A stretch of DNA of 7,391 nucleotides from Caulobacteraceae bacterium (lineage in GTDB: Bacteria > Pseudomonadota > Alphaproteobacteria > Caulobacterales > Caulobacteraceae), in contig JANXWN010000329.1 of assembly GCA_025351125.1 (NCBI GenBank), positions 1 through 7,391 on the forward strand. Reading direction: 5' to 3'. Both the position numbers and the translations under genes were made by a program. The notes beneath the pieces are model-generated. The model worked only from the letters and a program-made list of their open reading frames with translations. It was not told the DNA's origin and ran no database searches. How positions within the stretch are numbered: the first letter of the stretch is position 1; each line of letters starts with the position of its first letter. Shown here piece after piece: positions 1 through 6,241 of this stretch.

Positions 1-484
1 CTTCAGGGGCAGGTTCGACCTCGGCGGTCGGGGTCGGGGCCGGCGGCGGCTCGGGCGCGGGGTCTGGAGCCGCCACGACGGGCGGCAGGTCCGCGGGTTG
101 CTCGCGACGCAACTGCGCCTCGCGTTCGTGTTGTTGCTCGCGCGCTAGCTCGATAACGCGCTGGCGGGCGCGGCGTTCGTCCTCCGACAGGCCGCCCGCT
201 TGGCTGCTGGCCGCCAAATTGTCGGGGGGGGCCGGTACGACAGGGCGCGGCGTCGGCGCTTTTATGTCAAACGCCGGCCGGCGATCAGCCATCGGCGATC
301 CGACGCTCGGACCATCGACCCGTCGGCGCTTGGTTTCCACGACCACGGTCTTGGAACGACCGTGGCTGAAACTTTGCTTGATAACACCCGAACTCACCGC
401 ACCGGCGGCACGGGGCTTTAATGTCAAGGGCGCGCGTCCCGCGGGAGCGGAAGCCTGCCTATTATCGTCGTTCTCGTCCGTCAT
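1..484 (-). CDS. infB: Translation initiation factor IF-2, N-terminal part (runs off the left edge)
   Basis: IF-2 is the GTPase that places fMet-tRNA on the 30S subunit and promotes subunit joining. Only the first 161 residues lie here, so the GTPase domain is outside the window. Recognition rests on the alphaproteobacterial N-terminal block SGVIKQSFSHGRSKTVVVE followed by TKRRR (about residues 32-55). A GGLSEDERRARQRV segment (about 98-110) and a charged, probably helical stretch to about residue 128 follow. A Pro/Ala/Glu-rich linker then runs off the edge. The start is the ATG at 484-482; an in-frame TAA at 499-497 excludes a longer form. The Shine-Dalgarno match is poor, so coupling to upstream translation or a weak start is possible. 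It is the last gene visible in the rimP-nusA-ylxR-infB operon and is separated from ylxR by 114 nt, wider than the other junctions. Confidence 0.95.
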   Translation of the reverse strand, partial: MTDENDDNRQASAPAGRAPLTLKPRAAGAVSSGVIKQSFSHGRSKTVVVETKRRRVDGPSVGSPMADRRPAFDIKAPTPRPVVPAPPDNLAASSQAGGLSEDERRARQRVIELAREQQHEREAQLRREQPADLPPVVAAPDPAPEPPPAPTPTAEVEPAPE

Positions 485-598
485 GCGCTCGCTTGATTAC
501 CATCCGCCGGACTCGAAAACAGGTACGCGGCGTTTTTAACTACAAATACCAAATCGCGTCGAGACGGCGTACCGCCCCGACTATCCAATCCACGGACA
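485..598. other. ylxR-infB intergenic spacer with a short inverted repeat
   Basis: This 114-nt gap separates ylxR from infB. It contains GGTACGC (522-528) and its exact reverse complement GCGTACC (567-573), with 38 nt between them. On the minus strand the spacer is locally A/T-rich (around 531-554) compared with the flanking genes. I see no T-tract-linked hairpin and no convincing -35/-10 pair. It may fold in the mRNA leader of infB, but a 7-bp arm pair over this distance can arise by chance. Confidence 0.3.
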
Positions 599-1297
599 CT
601 AACCCCGGTCGTCAGGGCCACTGCCGCCCGACCCCCAACTTTCTGGGACGAGATGACAAAAACCGGCGAGCCGTTCGATGTCGATCGCCCAGCCGGCGGC
701 GCCTCGTCCGACGAGGAAGGCGCTGTGTATCACATTCTCGGCGCCTAAGGCCAAACCCAATTCGTCGGCGGTGAATACGCCGATCAGACGGGGCGGACTG
801 GGAGCATGCCGGAACGTCGCGGTGATCTTTCGGCGACCATCCTCGGCGCCGTCGGAAGCCTCGATCACAAACGCCGCCTTGCCGGCGATCACGGCGCTTT
901 TAACCTTTTCGAACCCCGATACCAGCGCGCCGGATTTCTTCGCCAAGCCCAATCCGGCGATAAGTCGACGACCCAATAGCGCCCGCACATGATCGGCCAG
1001 GTCGGGCACGGCGATGGCCCTGGATTTAGCCGCCCGTGCAAATAGACCCTTGCGCGTCGCGGTTTCGACGGAAACCCGATCCGCCGCAACCCAAAGGCCG
1101 CGGCCGGGTAATTTGCGCCCAAGATCGGGTGTCACCACACCCTGCGGACCGGCGACAAAGCGGATCAATCGTGCTTCGTCCATCACCTCGCCCGAGACAA
1201 TATCCCGCCGGCGCCGCGCCACCATCGCCAAGGTTGGCGGGGTCGCCGCTTGGGAAGCGGGCGCACCGAGCGCGTCGATTTGGGACGTAGCGGGCAA
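599..1297 (-). CDS. ylxR: YlxR-family (DUF448) RNA-binding protein with L7Ae-like C-terminal domain
   Basis: The protein has an N-terminal YlxR domain (about residues 26-95), with the core RRRRDIVSGE, the segment LIRFVAGPQGVVTPDL, the signature LPGRGLWV and the basic GLFARAAKS. An L7Ae/L30e-like region follows (about 100-215: LLGRRLIAGLGLAKKSGALV, SGFEKVKSAVIAGKAAFVIEASDGAEDG and TADELGLALGAENVIHSAF). This two-domain form, between nusA and infB, is usual in Alphaproteobacteria. The family binds structured RNA; YlxR in other bacteria has been linked to RNase P. The cysteine often found in the R-x-C-I-V-T-G-E motif is absent here. The start is uncertain. The frame opens at TTG 1297, but ATG 1225 (residue 25) sits right before the conserved domain; neither has a good ribosome-binding site. 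The frame continues directly from the nusA stop codon, which suggests translation by coupling. Confidence 0.9.
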   Translation of the reverse strand: MPATSQIDALGAPASQAATPPTLAMVARRRRDIVSGEVMDEARLIRFVAGPQGVVTPDLGRKLPGRGLWVAADRVSVETATRKGLFARAAKSRAIAVPDLADHVRALLGRRLIAGLGLAKKSGALVSGFEKVKSAVIAGKAAFVIEASDGAEDGRRKITATFRHAPSPPRLIGVFTADELGLALGAENVIHSAFLVGRGAAGWAIDIERLAGFCHLVPESWGSGGSGPDDRG

Positions 1298-1306
1298 AGG
1301 TTGGGC

Positions 1307-2995
1307 TTATCCAGCGTGACGTGGCGGGGCATCCCCAAAGACGGCGCGCATTTCATCGATCGGTTCTTCGGCCGCCTCATCGGCGCCTTCGATCTCCGGA
1401 TCGGCCTCGATCCAGCCGGCCGCAACGCGGGCGCGCATGATCAGGGCCTCGGCGTCTTCAGGCGAGAGGGTGAACGAGTCGAGGATGCCCGGTTCGCGCA
1501 CCCGCTCGCCGGCCTTGTTTTCGTAATAGCCGCGCAGATCGTCCGGAACCAAGCCGGCCAGATCTTCCACCGTTTTGACATCACCTTCGCCCAGGGCGAC
1601 GGAAATCGGCAAGGTTACGCCTTCGACCTCCAATAGGCCGTCCTCGACCCCCAGGGCGCGACGCTTAGCGTCATATTCGGCGGCTTCCTTATCGAGAAAG
1701 TCGCGGGCGCGGGCCTGGATTTCCTCGGCGGTGTCTTCATCGAACCCTTCGATAGCGGCGATCTCATCGGGTTCGACATAGGCGACGTCTTCAACCGTGG
1801 CGAAGCCCTCCGTCACCAGAAGCTGAGCGATGACTTCATCGACGTCCAACGCCTCCTGGAACAAGGTGGTGCGTTCGCTGAACTCGCGCTGGCGACGCTC
1901 GCTCTCCTGGCTTTCGGTCATGATGTCGATTTGCCAGCCGGTCAATTGGCTGGCGAGTCGGACGTTTTGCCCCCGCCGACCGATGGCCAGCGACAATTGC
2001 TCGTCCGGCACCACCACTTCAACACGCTCGTCCTCTTCGTCCATCACCACCTTGGTGACTTCGGCCGGGGCCAAGGCGTTGACCAGAAAGGTGGCCTCGT
2101 CGCTGTTCCACTGAATGATGTCGATTTTTTCGCCCTGCAACTCGGCGACGACGGCCTGCACGCGAGAGCCTCGCATGCCGACACAAGCGCCGACCGGGTC
2201 GATCGAGGAATCGTTGGACACCACCGCCATCTTGGCACGGCTGCCTGGATCGCGGGCAACGGCGCGAATTTCGATCACGCCATCGTAAACTTCCGGAACT
2301 TCCTGGGCGAACAACTTGGCCATAAACCCGCCGTGGGCCCGCGAGAGCATGATCTGCGGACCTTTAGTCTCGCGCCGCACGTCGTAAATGTAGGCGCGCA
2401 CGCGGTCGCCGACCTGAAAGGCTTCACGCGGGATGGACTGATCGCGGCGCATAATCCCCTCGCCGCGGCCCAGATCGACAACGACATTGCCGTATTCGAC
2501 CCGTTTAGCGACGCCGTTGACGATCTCGCCGACGCGATCCTTAAATTCCTCAAACTGACGCTCGCGTTCGGCCTCGCGCACCTTGCCCGTCACCACTTGG
2601 CGGGCCATCTGGGTCTGCACCCTGCCAAATTCGAAGGGCGGCAGAACTTCGGTATAGGTCGTGCCGACGACCGCGTCCTTGTCGGTCGCCAAGGCTTCGG
2701 ACAAGCGGCGTTCGGCGTATTCGTTGACCTCGATCGGCTCACCCGATTCAGGATCGGTGCGAACGGCGTCGTCGTCGATCACCGTGACCGTGCGGGTGAT
2801 CGTCGTCTCGCCGGTCTTGGTATCGATGTGCACGCGAATATCGTGCTCGGCGCCGTAGCGGCTGCGGGCGGCCTTTTGAATGGCTTCCTCGATCGCTTCG
2901 ATCACGATCTCTTTTTCGATCGATTTCTCGCGGGCGACCGCGTCGGCGATCTGTAGAAGTTCGAGGCGATTGGCGGAAATGCCGGTGGCGCTCAT
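1307..2995 (-). CDS. nusA: Transcription termination/antitermination factor NusA
   Basis: NusA binds RNA polymerase near the RNA exit channel, stabilises paused and terminator hairpins, and joins antitermination complexes. The 562 residues show the full bacterial architecture: an N-terminal polymerase-binding domain (about 1-130), an S1 domain (about 137-203), KH1 (about 235-285, with GMRGSR at 273-278) and KH2 (about 300-355, with GRRGQN at 339-344). Two acidic C-terminal repeats with helix-hairpin-helix character follow (about 386-435 and 463-525), then an acidic tail. The signature [17 protein letters not shown] is present. The start is ATG 2995, overlapping the rimP stop as ATGA. An AGAGGA (minus strand, 3010-3005) gives a good ribosome-binding site within the end of rimP. 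These features imply coupled translation of the two genes. C-terminal repeats are expected for proteobacterial NusA; nothing appears missing. Confidence 0.98.
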   Translation of the reverse strand: MSATGISANRLELLQIADAVAREKSIEKEIVIEAIEEAIQKAARSRYGAEHDIRVHIDTKTGETTITRTVTVIDDDAVRTDPESGEPIEVNEYAERRLSEALATDKDAVVGTTYTEVLPPFEFGRVQTQMARQVVTGKVREAERERQFEEFKDRVGEIVNGVAKRVEYGNVVVDLGRGEGIMRRDQSIPREAFQVGDRVRAYIYDVRRETKGPQIMLSRAHGGFMAKLFAQEVPEVYDGVIEIRAVARDPGSRAKMAVVSNDSSIDPVGACVGMRGSRVQAVVAELQGEKIDIIQWNSDEATFLVNALAPAEVTKVVMDEEDERVEVVVPDEQLSLAIGRRGQNVRLASQLTGWQIDIMTESQESERRQREFSERTTLFQEALDVDEVIAQLLVTEGFATVEDVAYVEPDEIAAIEGFDEDTAEEIQARARDFLDKEAAEYDAKRRALGVEDGLLEVEGVTLPISVALGEGDVKTVEDLAGLVPDDLRGYYENKAGERVREPGILDSFTLSPEDAEALIMRARVAAGWIEADPEIEGADEAAEEPIDEMRAVFGDAPPRHAG

Positions 2996-3585
2996 GTCTC
3001 GGTATCCTCTTGATCGATATCGGTGTGGGTGTCGGCGAGAGTCGCCGTTTCAGAAATGGCCTGTTCGTCGTCGATTCTGGCCGCGCGCGCATTGGCGCCG
3101 CGCTTCAGCAGGGCGTCGGTCATGACCAACTTCGCCTCAACCAACCAGGCAAATGGCAAAAGGGCGGTTTCGGCCTCGCCTTCCAGATTGATGCCGACGT
3201 TATCGCCGTCCACGCCGGCCAATTCGCCCTTGAAGCGTTTGCGACCTTCGGCGATGCGGTCAAGCTCGAGCCGGGCCTCGAAGCCTTCGTATTCGACAAA
3301 GTCCTTGAGGCGGGTCAGAGGCCGGTCGATGCCGGGGCTGGAAACTTCGAGGTGATATTCGCCGGGAAACGGATCGGCGGCGTCCATCACCGGCGAAAGG
3401 GCGCGGGCCAGGGTGGCGCAATCTTGCACAACCATGGTTCCGTCGGGTCGCTCGGCCATGATCTGCAGCGTCCGCGACCGATCGCCGCCCATCAGCCGAA
3501 GCCGCACAATCTCATAACCCGCCGCTTCGGCGACCGGGTCGAGCAGATCGAGCAGTTTACGGTCTTCGGCTGTCTTGCCGCGCAC
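2992..3585 (-). CDS. rimP: Ribosome maturation factor RimP
   Basis: RimP assists late maturation of the 30S subunit. With the start chosen here the protein has 197 residues. It has an N-terminal alpha/beta domain (about 11-88, ending in the family hallmark [10 protein letters not shown] at 81-90), an SH3-like C-terminal domain (about 92-156: [19 protein letters not shown]) and an acidic tail (about 171-197) beyond the usual family length. The frame can be opened further upstream at TTG 3612, but a near-perfect AGGAGG (minus strand, 3603-3598) lies inside that extension. GTG 3585, 12 nt downstream of AGGAGG, is therefore the better start, and residues from [18 protein letters not shown] onward then align with the family's N-terminus. 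It is the first gene of the rimP-nusA-ylxR-infB operon and overlaps nusA by 4 nt. Confidence 0.96.
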   Translation of the reverse strand: MRGKTAEDRKLLDLLDPVAEAAGYEIVRLRLMGGDRSRTLQIMAERPDGTMVVQDCATLARALSPVMDAADPFPGEYHLEVSSPGIDRPLTRLKDFVEYEGFEARLELDRIAEGRKRFKGELAGVDGDNVGINLEGEAETALLPFAWLVEAKLVMTDALLKRGANARAARIDDEQAISETATLADTHTDIDQEDTET

Positions 3586-3597
3586 GGGTTGCAAACC

Positions 3598-3603
3598 CCT
3601 CCT
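3598..3603 (-). promoter_or_regulatory. Ribosome-binding site of rimP, partly inside a small hairpin
   Basis: The minus strand reads CCCC-CGAGGA-GGGG at 3609-3596. AGGAGG is thus a strong Shine-Dalgarno, with its 5' half in a six-base loop and its 3' half in a 4-bp GC stem. It decides the GTG 3585 start over TTG 3612. The hairpin could dampen initiation, but its stem is short. Confidence 0.7.
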
Positions 3604-3610
3604 CGGGGGC

Positions 3611-3649
3611 AAAGAAAAAGCGGCAGGCCCTTTTCAAGAGGCCGCCGCT
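3611..3649 (-). terminator. Intrinsic terminator-like hairpin in the rimP operon leader (candidate attenuator)
   Basis: On the minus strand the arm 3649-3639 pairs with 3630-3619. There are six pairs (AGCGGC/GCCGCT), one bulged T at 3625, four more G-C pairs (GGCC/GGCC) and a closing T-G wobble around an 8-nt loop (3638-3631). TTTTTCTTT (3619-3611) follows at once. This is the form of a Rho-independent terminator acting in the minus direction. It ends seven bases before the rimP Shine-Dalgarno, leaving no room for a promoter in between, so operon transcripts must pass through it. Confidence 0.75.
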
Positions 3650-3689
3650 CGAAAACGCCATCCAGCGCAATCGGACGAAAGTGGATTTG

Positions 3690-3718
3690 CAATAGACCAA
3701 AAATGCGAGCCTGTTAAG
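3690..3718 (-). promoter_or_regulatory. Candidate promoter for the rimP-nusA-ylxR-infB operon
   Basis: The minus strand has CTTAAC (3718-3713) as a -35-like element and CTATTG (3695-3690) as a -10-like element, spaced 17 nt, a form tolerated by alphaproteobacterial housekeeping sigma factors. It would give a leader of roughly 100 nt holding the terminator-like hairpin. The -10 match is partial, so other promoters further upstream remain possible. Confidence 0.4.
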
Positions 3719-3783
3719 CCCCAAGAATGACCGCCGCGCCAAAATCGGTTTGCGCGAGTCAGGTGTTTAAGGGAGGTGGCCCG

Positions 3784-4518
3784 ATGAAAACGTTTATGTC
3801 GATCGCGCTGTGCGTGTTGCTTGCATTGGCGGGGCCGCCAGCGCTGGCTAAAATTGGACCGACGTCAGGCGGACGAACCGATGAGATCGTCGTCACCGCC
3901 GAAAAGAATATTTCGGAATATGACGCGCGACAAACACCGCACGTCACCCTGATAAAGCGCGCCGACAATCTGATAACCGACGTGGTCGTGGTTTGCGATA
4001 CGCGCGATCCGACCCTTCGTCGCGCGGAGATGAAAGAAACCCTGCGCGCCATGATCCGGGTCGCCGCCCAGGATCGGGCGGTCACGCTAGGCCTGGGAGA
4101 CGATGTGGTTGGCGTCTTCGACGACACCATGCTCGACGCCGTGATCGAGCCTGACGCCAAGATAGACACCAGCCGCGCGCGGGTAGTGATCAAGACGGCG
4201 GTATCGGCTACGGACACGTTCGATATCGCCGCCGCGCGCATCACCGCGTTTATCAAACGTGTTCCAAAGGCTGGGCGGACCGAGGTCCTGCGCGACAACG
4301 ACTGGAACCTGACTATTGTCGGACCGGAACGCAATCGCGACGCCTTGATCGGCCTGATCGCGGCCGATGCGAAAACGACGGTGGCCCAGTTCGGTCCGGG
4401 TTACGGCTATGCGCTCGACGGGCTGCAACATCCGATCGCCTGGTATCAGGAGGGCCCGCTCGATCTGGCGCTCTATATTACCTACAAGCTGGAAATCACG
4501 CCGCTACCTACACACTAG
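3784..4518 (+). CDS. Exported protein of unknown function
   Basis: The start is ATG 3784, preceded by GGGAGGTGG with ideal spacing; an upstream in-frame ATG (3727) lacks such a site. The 244-residue product begins with a clear signal peptide: MKTF, a hydrophobic core of about 15 residues (SIALCVLLALAGPPALA) and probable cleavage after ALA (22). The mature part opens with DEIVVTAEKN, which resembles the EIVVTA stretch near the N-terminus of many TonB-dependent receptors, but at about 222 residues it is too short for a receptor barrel. Conserved-looking blocks are TPHVTLIKRADNLITDVVVVCDTRD (51-75), the region around GVFDDTMLDAVI (110-121), DNDWNLTIVGPE (171-182) and GPLDLALYITYKLEI (224-238). 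There is one cysteine in the mature part (C71) and no further membrane segment. The alternation of strands and helices would fit a SIMPL-like periplasmic fold, but I cannot confirm it. It is a monocistronic gene, divergent from rimP. Confidence 0.85.
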   Translation: MKTFMSIALCVLLALAGPPALAKIGPTSGGRTDEIVVTAEKNISEYDARQTPHVTLIKRADNLITDVVVVCDTRDPTLRRAEMKETLRAMIRVAAQDRAVTLGLGDDVVGVFDDTMLDAVIEPDAKIDTSRARVVIKTAVSATDTFDIAAARITAFIKRVPKAGRTEVLRDNDWNLTIVGPERNRDALIGLIAADAKTTVAQFGPGYGYALDGLQHPIAWYQEGPLDLALYITYKLEITPLPTH

Positions 4519-4526
4519 GCAACGGC

Positions 4527-4555
4527 GTCGCGTCCACCGCCATTGGGGACGCGAC
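4527..4555. terminator. Inverted repeat between two convergent genes, possible shared 3' end
   Basis: GTCGCGTCC (4527-4535) and GGACGCGAC (4547-4555) form a perfect 9-bp stem with an 11-nt loop. It occupies most of the 43-nt gap between the exported-protein gene (plus, stop at 4518) and the acetyltransferase gene (minus, stop at 4562). Neither strand has a T-tract after it, so it is not a canonical intrinsic terminator. It could protect or define both mRNA 3' ends. Confidence 0.5.
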
Positions 4556-4561
4556 AAGCAC

Positions 4562-5095
4562 CTACGCCAACCACACCATCATCCGTGACGACACCGGCTC
4601 CCGACGCGCCAGCGAACAACTCCGACGAACCTCGCCGGTGTAGAGAAATCCGGCCTTGGTGAGGACGCGGCCCGAGGCGGGGTTGTCCGCGAAGTGGCGC
4701 GACACCAGAAAGCGGCGGCCCCACGCGCCGCTGGCCCATTGGAGAACCGCGCACGCGGCCTCGGTCATATAGCCCCGCCCCCAGAAGGGTTTGCCGAGCC
4801 AATAGCCAAGCTCCACGGCGCCGTCGTCGCGCGGATCGAGGCCCACGACGCCCATCAGTCCGTCTTTGTCCGATTGCACGGCGAACACCCGTTCGCACGA
4901 CGGATCGGCGCTTTGAAGGTGCGCGAGATAGGCGTGCGCATCGTCCAACCCGTAGGGATGCGGGATGCGCGAGACCATTCGCGCGATGTCGACATCATTG
5001 AGCAAGGCCCTCATCGGCGCGGCGTCGGCGATCGTCAGCGGGCGAAGGATCAGCCGATCGGTCGTCAGCGTTGGATGGGGTTTACTCCCAGGCAT
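4562..5095 (-). CDS. GNAT-family N-acetyltransferase, RimJ/RimL type
   Basis: This enzyme is expected to transfer acetyl from acetyl-CoA to an amino group; the substrate is unknown. The 177 residues carry the RimJ/RimL-type opening TDRLILRPLTIADAAPM (12-28). The acetyl-CoA-binding motif A, ELGYWLGKPFWGRGYMTEA (95-113), has the Q/R-x-x-G-x-G/A-like WGRGYMTEA, and NPASGRVLTKAGFLYTGE (138-155) is the usual C-terminal motif. The start is ATG 5095, with GGGAGG nine bases upstream; TTG 5104 abuts the GGGAGG and is unlikely. In many Alphaproteobacteria a GNAT gene follows rplU-rpmA and precedes obgE; here obgE does not follow, and the next gene is convergent. No promoter is evident between the rpmA terminator and this gene, so it may depend on terminator read-through. 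Ribosomal-protein acetylation is only a contextual guess. Confidence 0.9.
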   Translation of the reverse strand: MPGSKPHPTLTTDRLILRPLTIADAAPMRALLNDVDIARMVSRIPHPYGLDDAHAYLAHLQSADPSCERVFAVQSDKDGLMGVVGLDPRDDGAVELGYWLGKPFWGRGYMTEAACAVLQWASGAWGRRFLVSRHFADNPASGRVLTKAGFLYTGEVRRSCSLARREPVSSRMMVWLA

Positions 5096-5115
5096 CTTTA
5101 TCAACCTCCCGGCGC

Positions 5116-5136
5116 CGACCCTTCTTCGTCGGGTCG
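5116..5136 (-). promoter_or_regulatory. Short stem-loop in the acetyltransferase leader
   Basis: CGACCC (5116-5121) and GGGTCG (5131-5136) form a perfect 6-bp stem with a 9-nt loop, between the rpmA terminator and the GGGAGG ribosome-binding site of the acetyltransferase. It could influence translation or shield the mRNA 5' end after processing. It is short enough to be chance. Confidence 0.25.
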
Positions 5137-5141
5137 TGCGC

Positions 5142-5183
5142 GCAAAACAAAAGCGGGGGAGTCCGCGTCCGGACTCCCCCGCT
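5142..5183 (-). terminator. Intrinsic terminator of the rplU-rpmA operon
   Basis: The stem is a perfect 14-bp inverted repeat: AGCGGGGGAGTCCG (5152-5165) against CGGACTCCCCCGCT (5170-5183), with a 4-nt loop. On the minus strand it is followed by TTTTGTTTTG (through about 5143). It lies 65 nt after the rpmA stop. On the plus strand no T-tract follows, so the orientation is clear. Confidence 0.93.
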
Positions 5184-5198
5184 GGAGATCGATTGGTC

Positions 5199-5228
5199 CG
5201 GATCGCTTCTGGTCTGAGCGGCGATCCG
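5199..5228 (-). repeat. Second stem-loop in the rpmA 3' region
   Basis: CGGATCGC (5199-5206) and GCGATCCG (5221-5228) form a perfect 8-bp stem with a 14-nt loop, between the rpmA stop and the main terminator. A third CGGATCG occurs at 5240-5246, so alternative pairings are possible. In the minus direction the T-run lies before, not after, the stem. A role in mRNA stability is more likely than termination. Confidence 0.45.
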
Positions 5229-5247
5229 AAAAATGTGCTCGGATCGT

Positions 5248-5514
5248 TTAGGTGGCGGCCTGGGCCGGTACGACCGTGACGTAGGTTCGGTCATTGCGCT
5301 TGGTGATAAACTTCACCGCGCCATGCGCCTTGGCGAAAAGGGTGTGGTCGGTGCCGATGCCGACATTTTCGCCGGGCCAATACTTGGTGCCGCGTTGACG
5401 AATGATGATGTTGCCGGCGAGGACGGCTTCACCGCCGAATTTTTTTACGCCCAGGCGCTGACCGGCCGAGTCACGACCATTGCGCGAGGAGCCGCCGGAT
5501 TTCTTGTGTGCCAT
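5248..5514 (-). CDS. rpmA: 50S ribosomal protein L27
   Basis: L27 lies near the peptidyl-transferase centre, with its N-terminal tail reaching toward the P-site tRNA. The 88 residues match the family end to end: [29 protein letters not shown], then [27 protein letters not shown], then [18 protein letters not shown]. The N-terminus starts directly with AHKK, so there is no cleavable N-terminal extension of the Firmicutes type. The start is ATG 5514, with GGAG eight bases upstream. It lies 23 nt downstream of rplU in the conserved rplU-rpmA operon, and a strong terminator follows. Confidence 0.98.
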   Translation of the reverse strand: MAHKKSGGSSRNGRDSAGQRLGVKKFGGEAVLAGNIIIRQRGTKYWPGENVGIGTDHTLFAKAHGAVKFITKRNDRTYVTVVPAQAAT

Positions 5515-5537
5515 GGTATGCTCTCCGGACTAGATGA

Positions 5538-6194
5538 TTAGGTCTTGGCGGCCGGCTTCGGGGCGGCCTTTTTCGCAGCAGGTTTTTTCACGGCGCCGGC
5601 ATTGAGCGGCGCGGCGGCTTTCACGGTTTTGGCCGCCTTCGGCGCCTCTGCTTTAGCCTTGGCCGGTTCTTCCGATTTTGGCGCGACCGCCTTCGCCGCT
5701 TTGGGTGCTTCGATCTTGGCCGCCTTGACCGGCTGGGTCACTTTCGCCGTCTCGCCGACAGGATGGCGCGCGGCGCGCTTGGTGTCCGCCGCTTCCATGC
5801 CGCGCGCCAGATTGCGAGCGCGGGCGTTGAGCACCGCTAGAGGCGTAAGGTCGACCGAACCATCCCACGTCGACTCCTGCCCCGCGCCGGCGATGCCGGT
5901 GACGCGCAGAACCGAGTGAAATTGGCGATGGCCGCGCGTACGGCGATAACCTTGCCGACGAATCTTCTTAAACACCTTAATCTTTTCGCCCTTGCGGGTT
6001 TCGACCAAAGTGGCGCTGACCAAAGCGCCCGCGATCACCGGTTCGCCAATGCTCACCGCCGCCCCGTCGCCGATCATCAACACTTGATCAAAGGCAATGG
6101 TCGCGCCCGGCTCGCCGGGCAGTTTTTCGACCACGAGCAAGTCGCCGGCCTGGACCCGGTATTGTTTGCCGCCGGTTTTGATCACAGCGTACAT
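5538..6194 (-). CDS. rplU: 50S ribosomal protein L21 with long Lys/Ala/Pro-rich C-terminal tail
   Basis: L21 is a 50S protein that binds 23S rRNA. Residues 1-103 are the standard L21 fold: MYAVIKTGGKQYRVQAGD, then GEKIKVFKKIRRQGYRRTRGHRQ, then VTGI. The remaining 115 residues are an extension. Part one (about 104-145) is mixed, with a possible helix at LTPLAVLNARARNLARGMEAA. Part two (about 146-218) is low-complexity, dominated by Lys, Ala and Pro (for example KAAKIEAPKAAKAVAPKSEE), like histone-H1-type tails. Extended L21 proteins occur in Alphaproteobacteria, but this doubles the family length of about 103. The start is ATG 6194, matching the family N-terminus MYAVIKTGGKQ, with AAAGG ahead of it; the longer in-frame ATG at 6242 lies within a leader hairpin and is rejected. 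Confidence 0.96.
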   Translation of the reverse strand: MYAVIKTGGKQYRVQAGDLLVVEKLPGEPGATIAFDQVLMIGDGAAVSIGEPVIAGALVSATLVETRKGEKIKVFKKIRRQGYRRTRGHRQFHSVLRVTGIAGAGQESTWDGSVDLTPLAVLNARARNLARGMEAADTKRAARHPVGETAKVTQPVKAAKIEAPKAAKAVAPKSEEPAKAKAEAPKAAKTVKAAAPLNAGAVKKPAAKKAAPKPAAKT

Positions 6195-6241
6195 AGGCGG
6201 AAACCTTTGGTGGAAAATTCGAACAACTGACGCAAAAGACA

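Noticed and set aside
1931..2956. 341-codon open frame on the plus strand opposite nusA
   Set aside because: It is antisense to a certain gene in GC-rich DNA, and its His/Asp/Leu-rich product looks like a shadow of nusA codon bias, with no family resemblance.
3557..3661. Possible leader peptide ([17 protein letters not shown]...) on the minus strand, crossing the rimP leader hairpin
   Set aside because: Its Phe run comes from the T-tract itself, it has no ribosome-binding site, and it overlaps the rimP start out of frame. The terminator explains the sequence better.
3611..3684. A tRNA ahead of rimP, as metY in E. coli
   Set aside because: The minus-strand leader has no T-arm consensus (GGTTCGAATCC-like), no CCA-type end and no cloverleaf pairing; only the terminator-like hairpin is present.
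3010..3717. 235-codon open frame on the plus strand opposite rimP
   Set aside because: It is a shadow of rimP; it also crosses the terminator hairpin and ribosome-binding site of the real gene.
5541..5757. Tandem DNA repeats in the 3' part of rplU
   Set aside because: The repetition is at the level of Lys/Ala/Pro codons; no exact repeat unit recurs with a fixed period, so it is low-complexity coding sequence.
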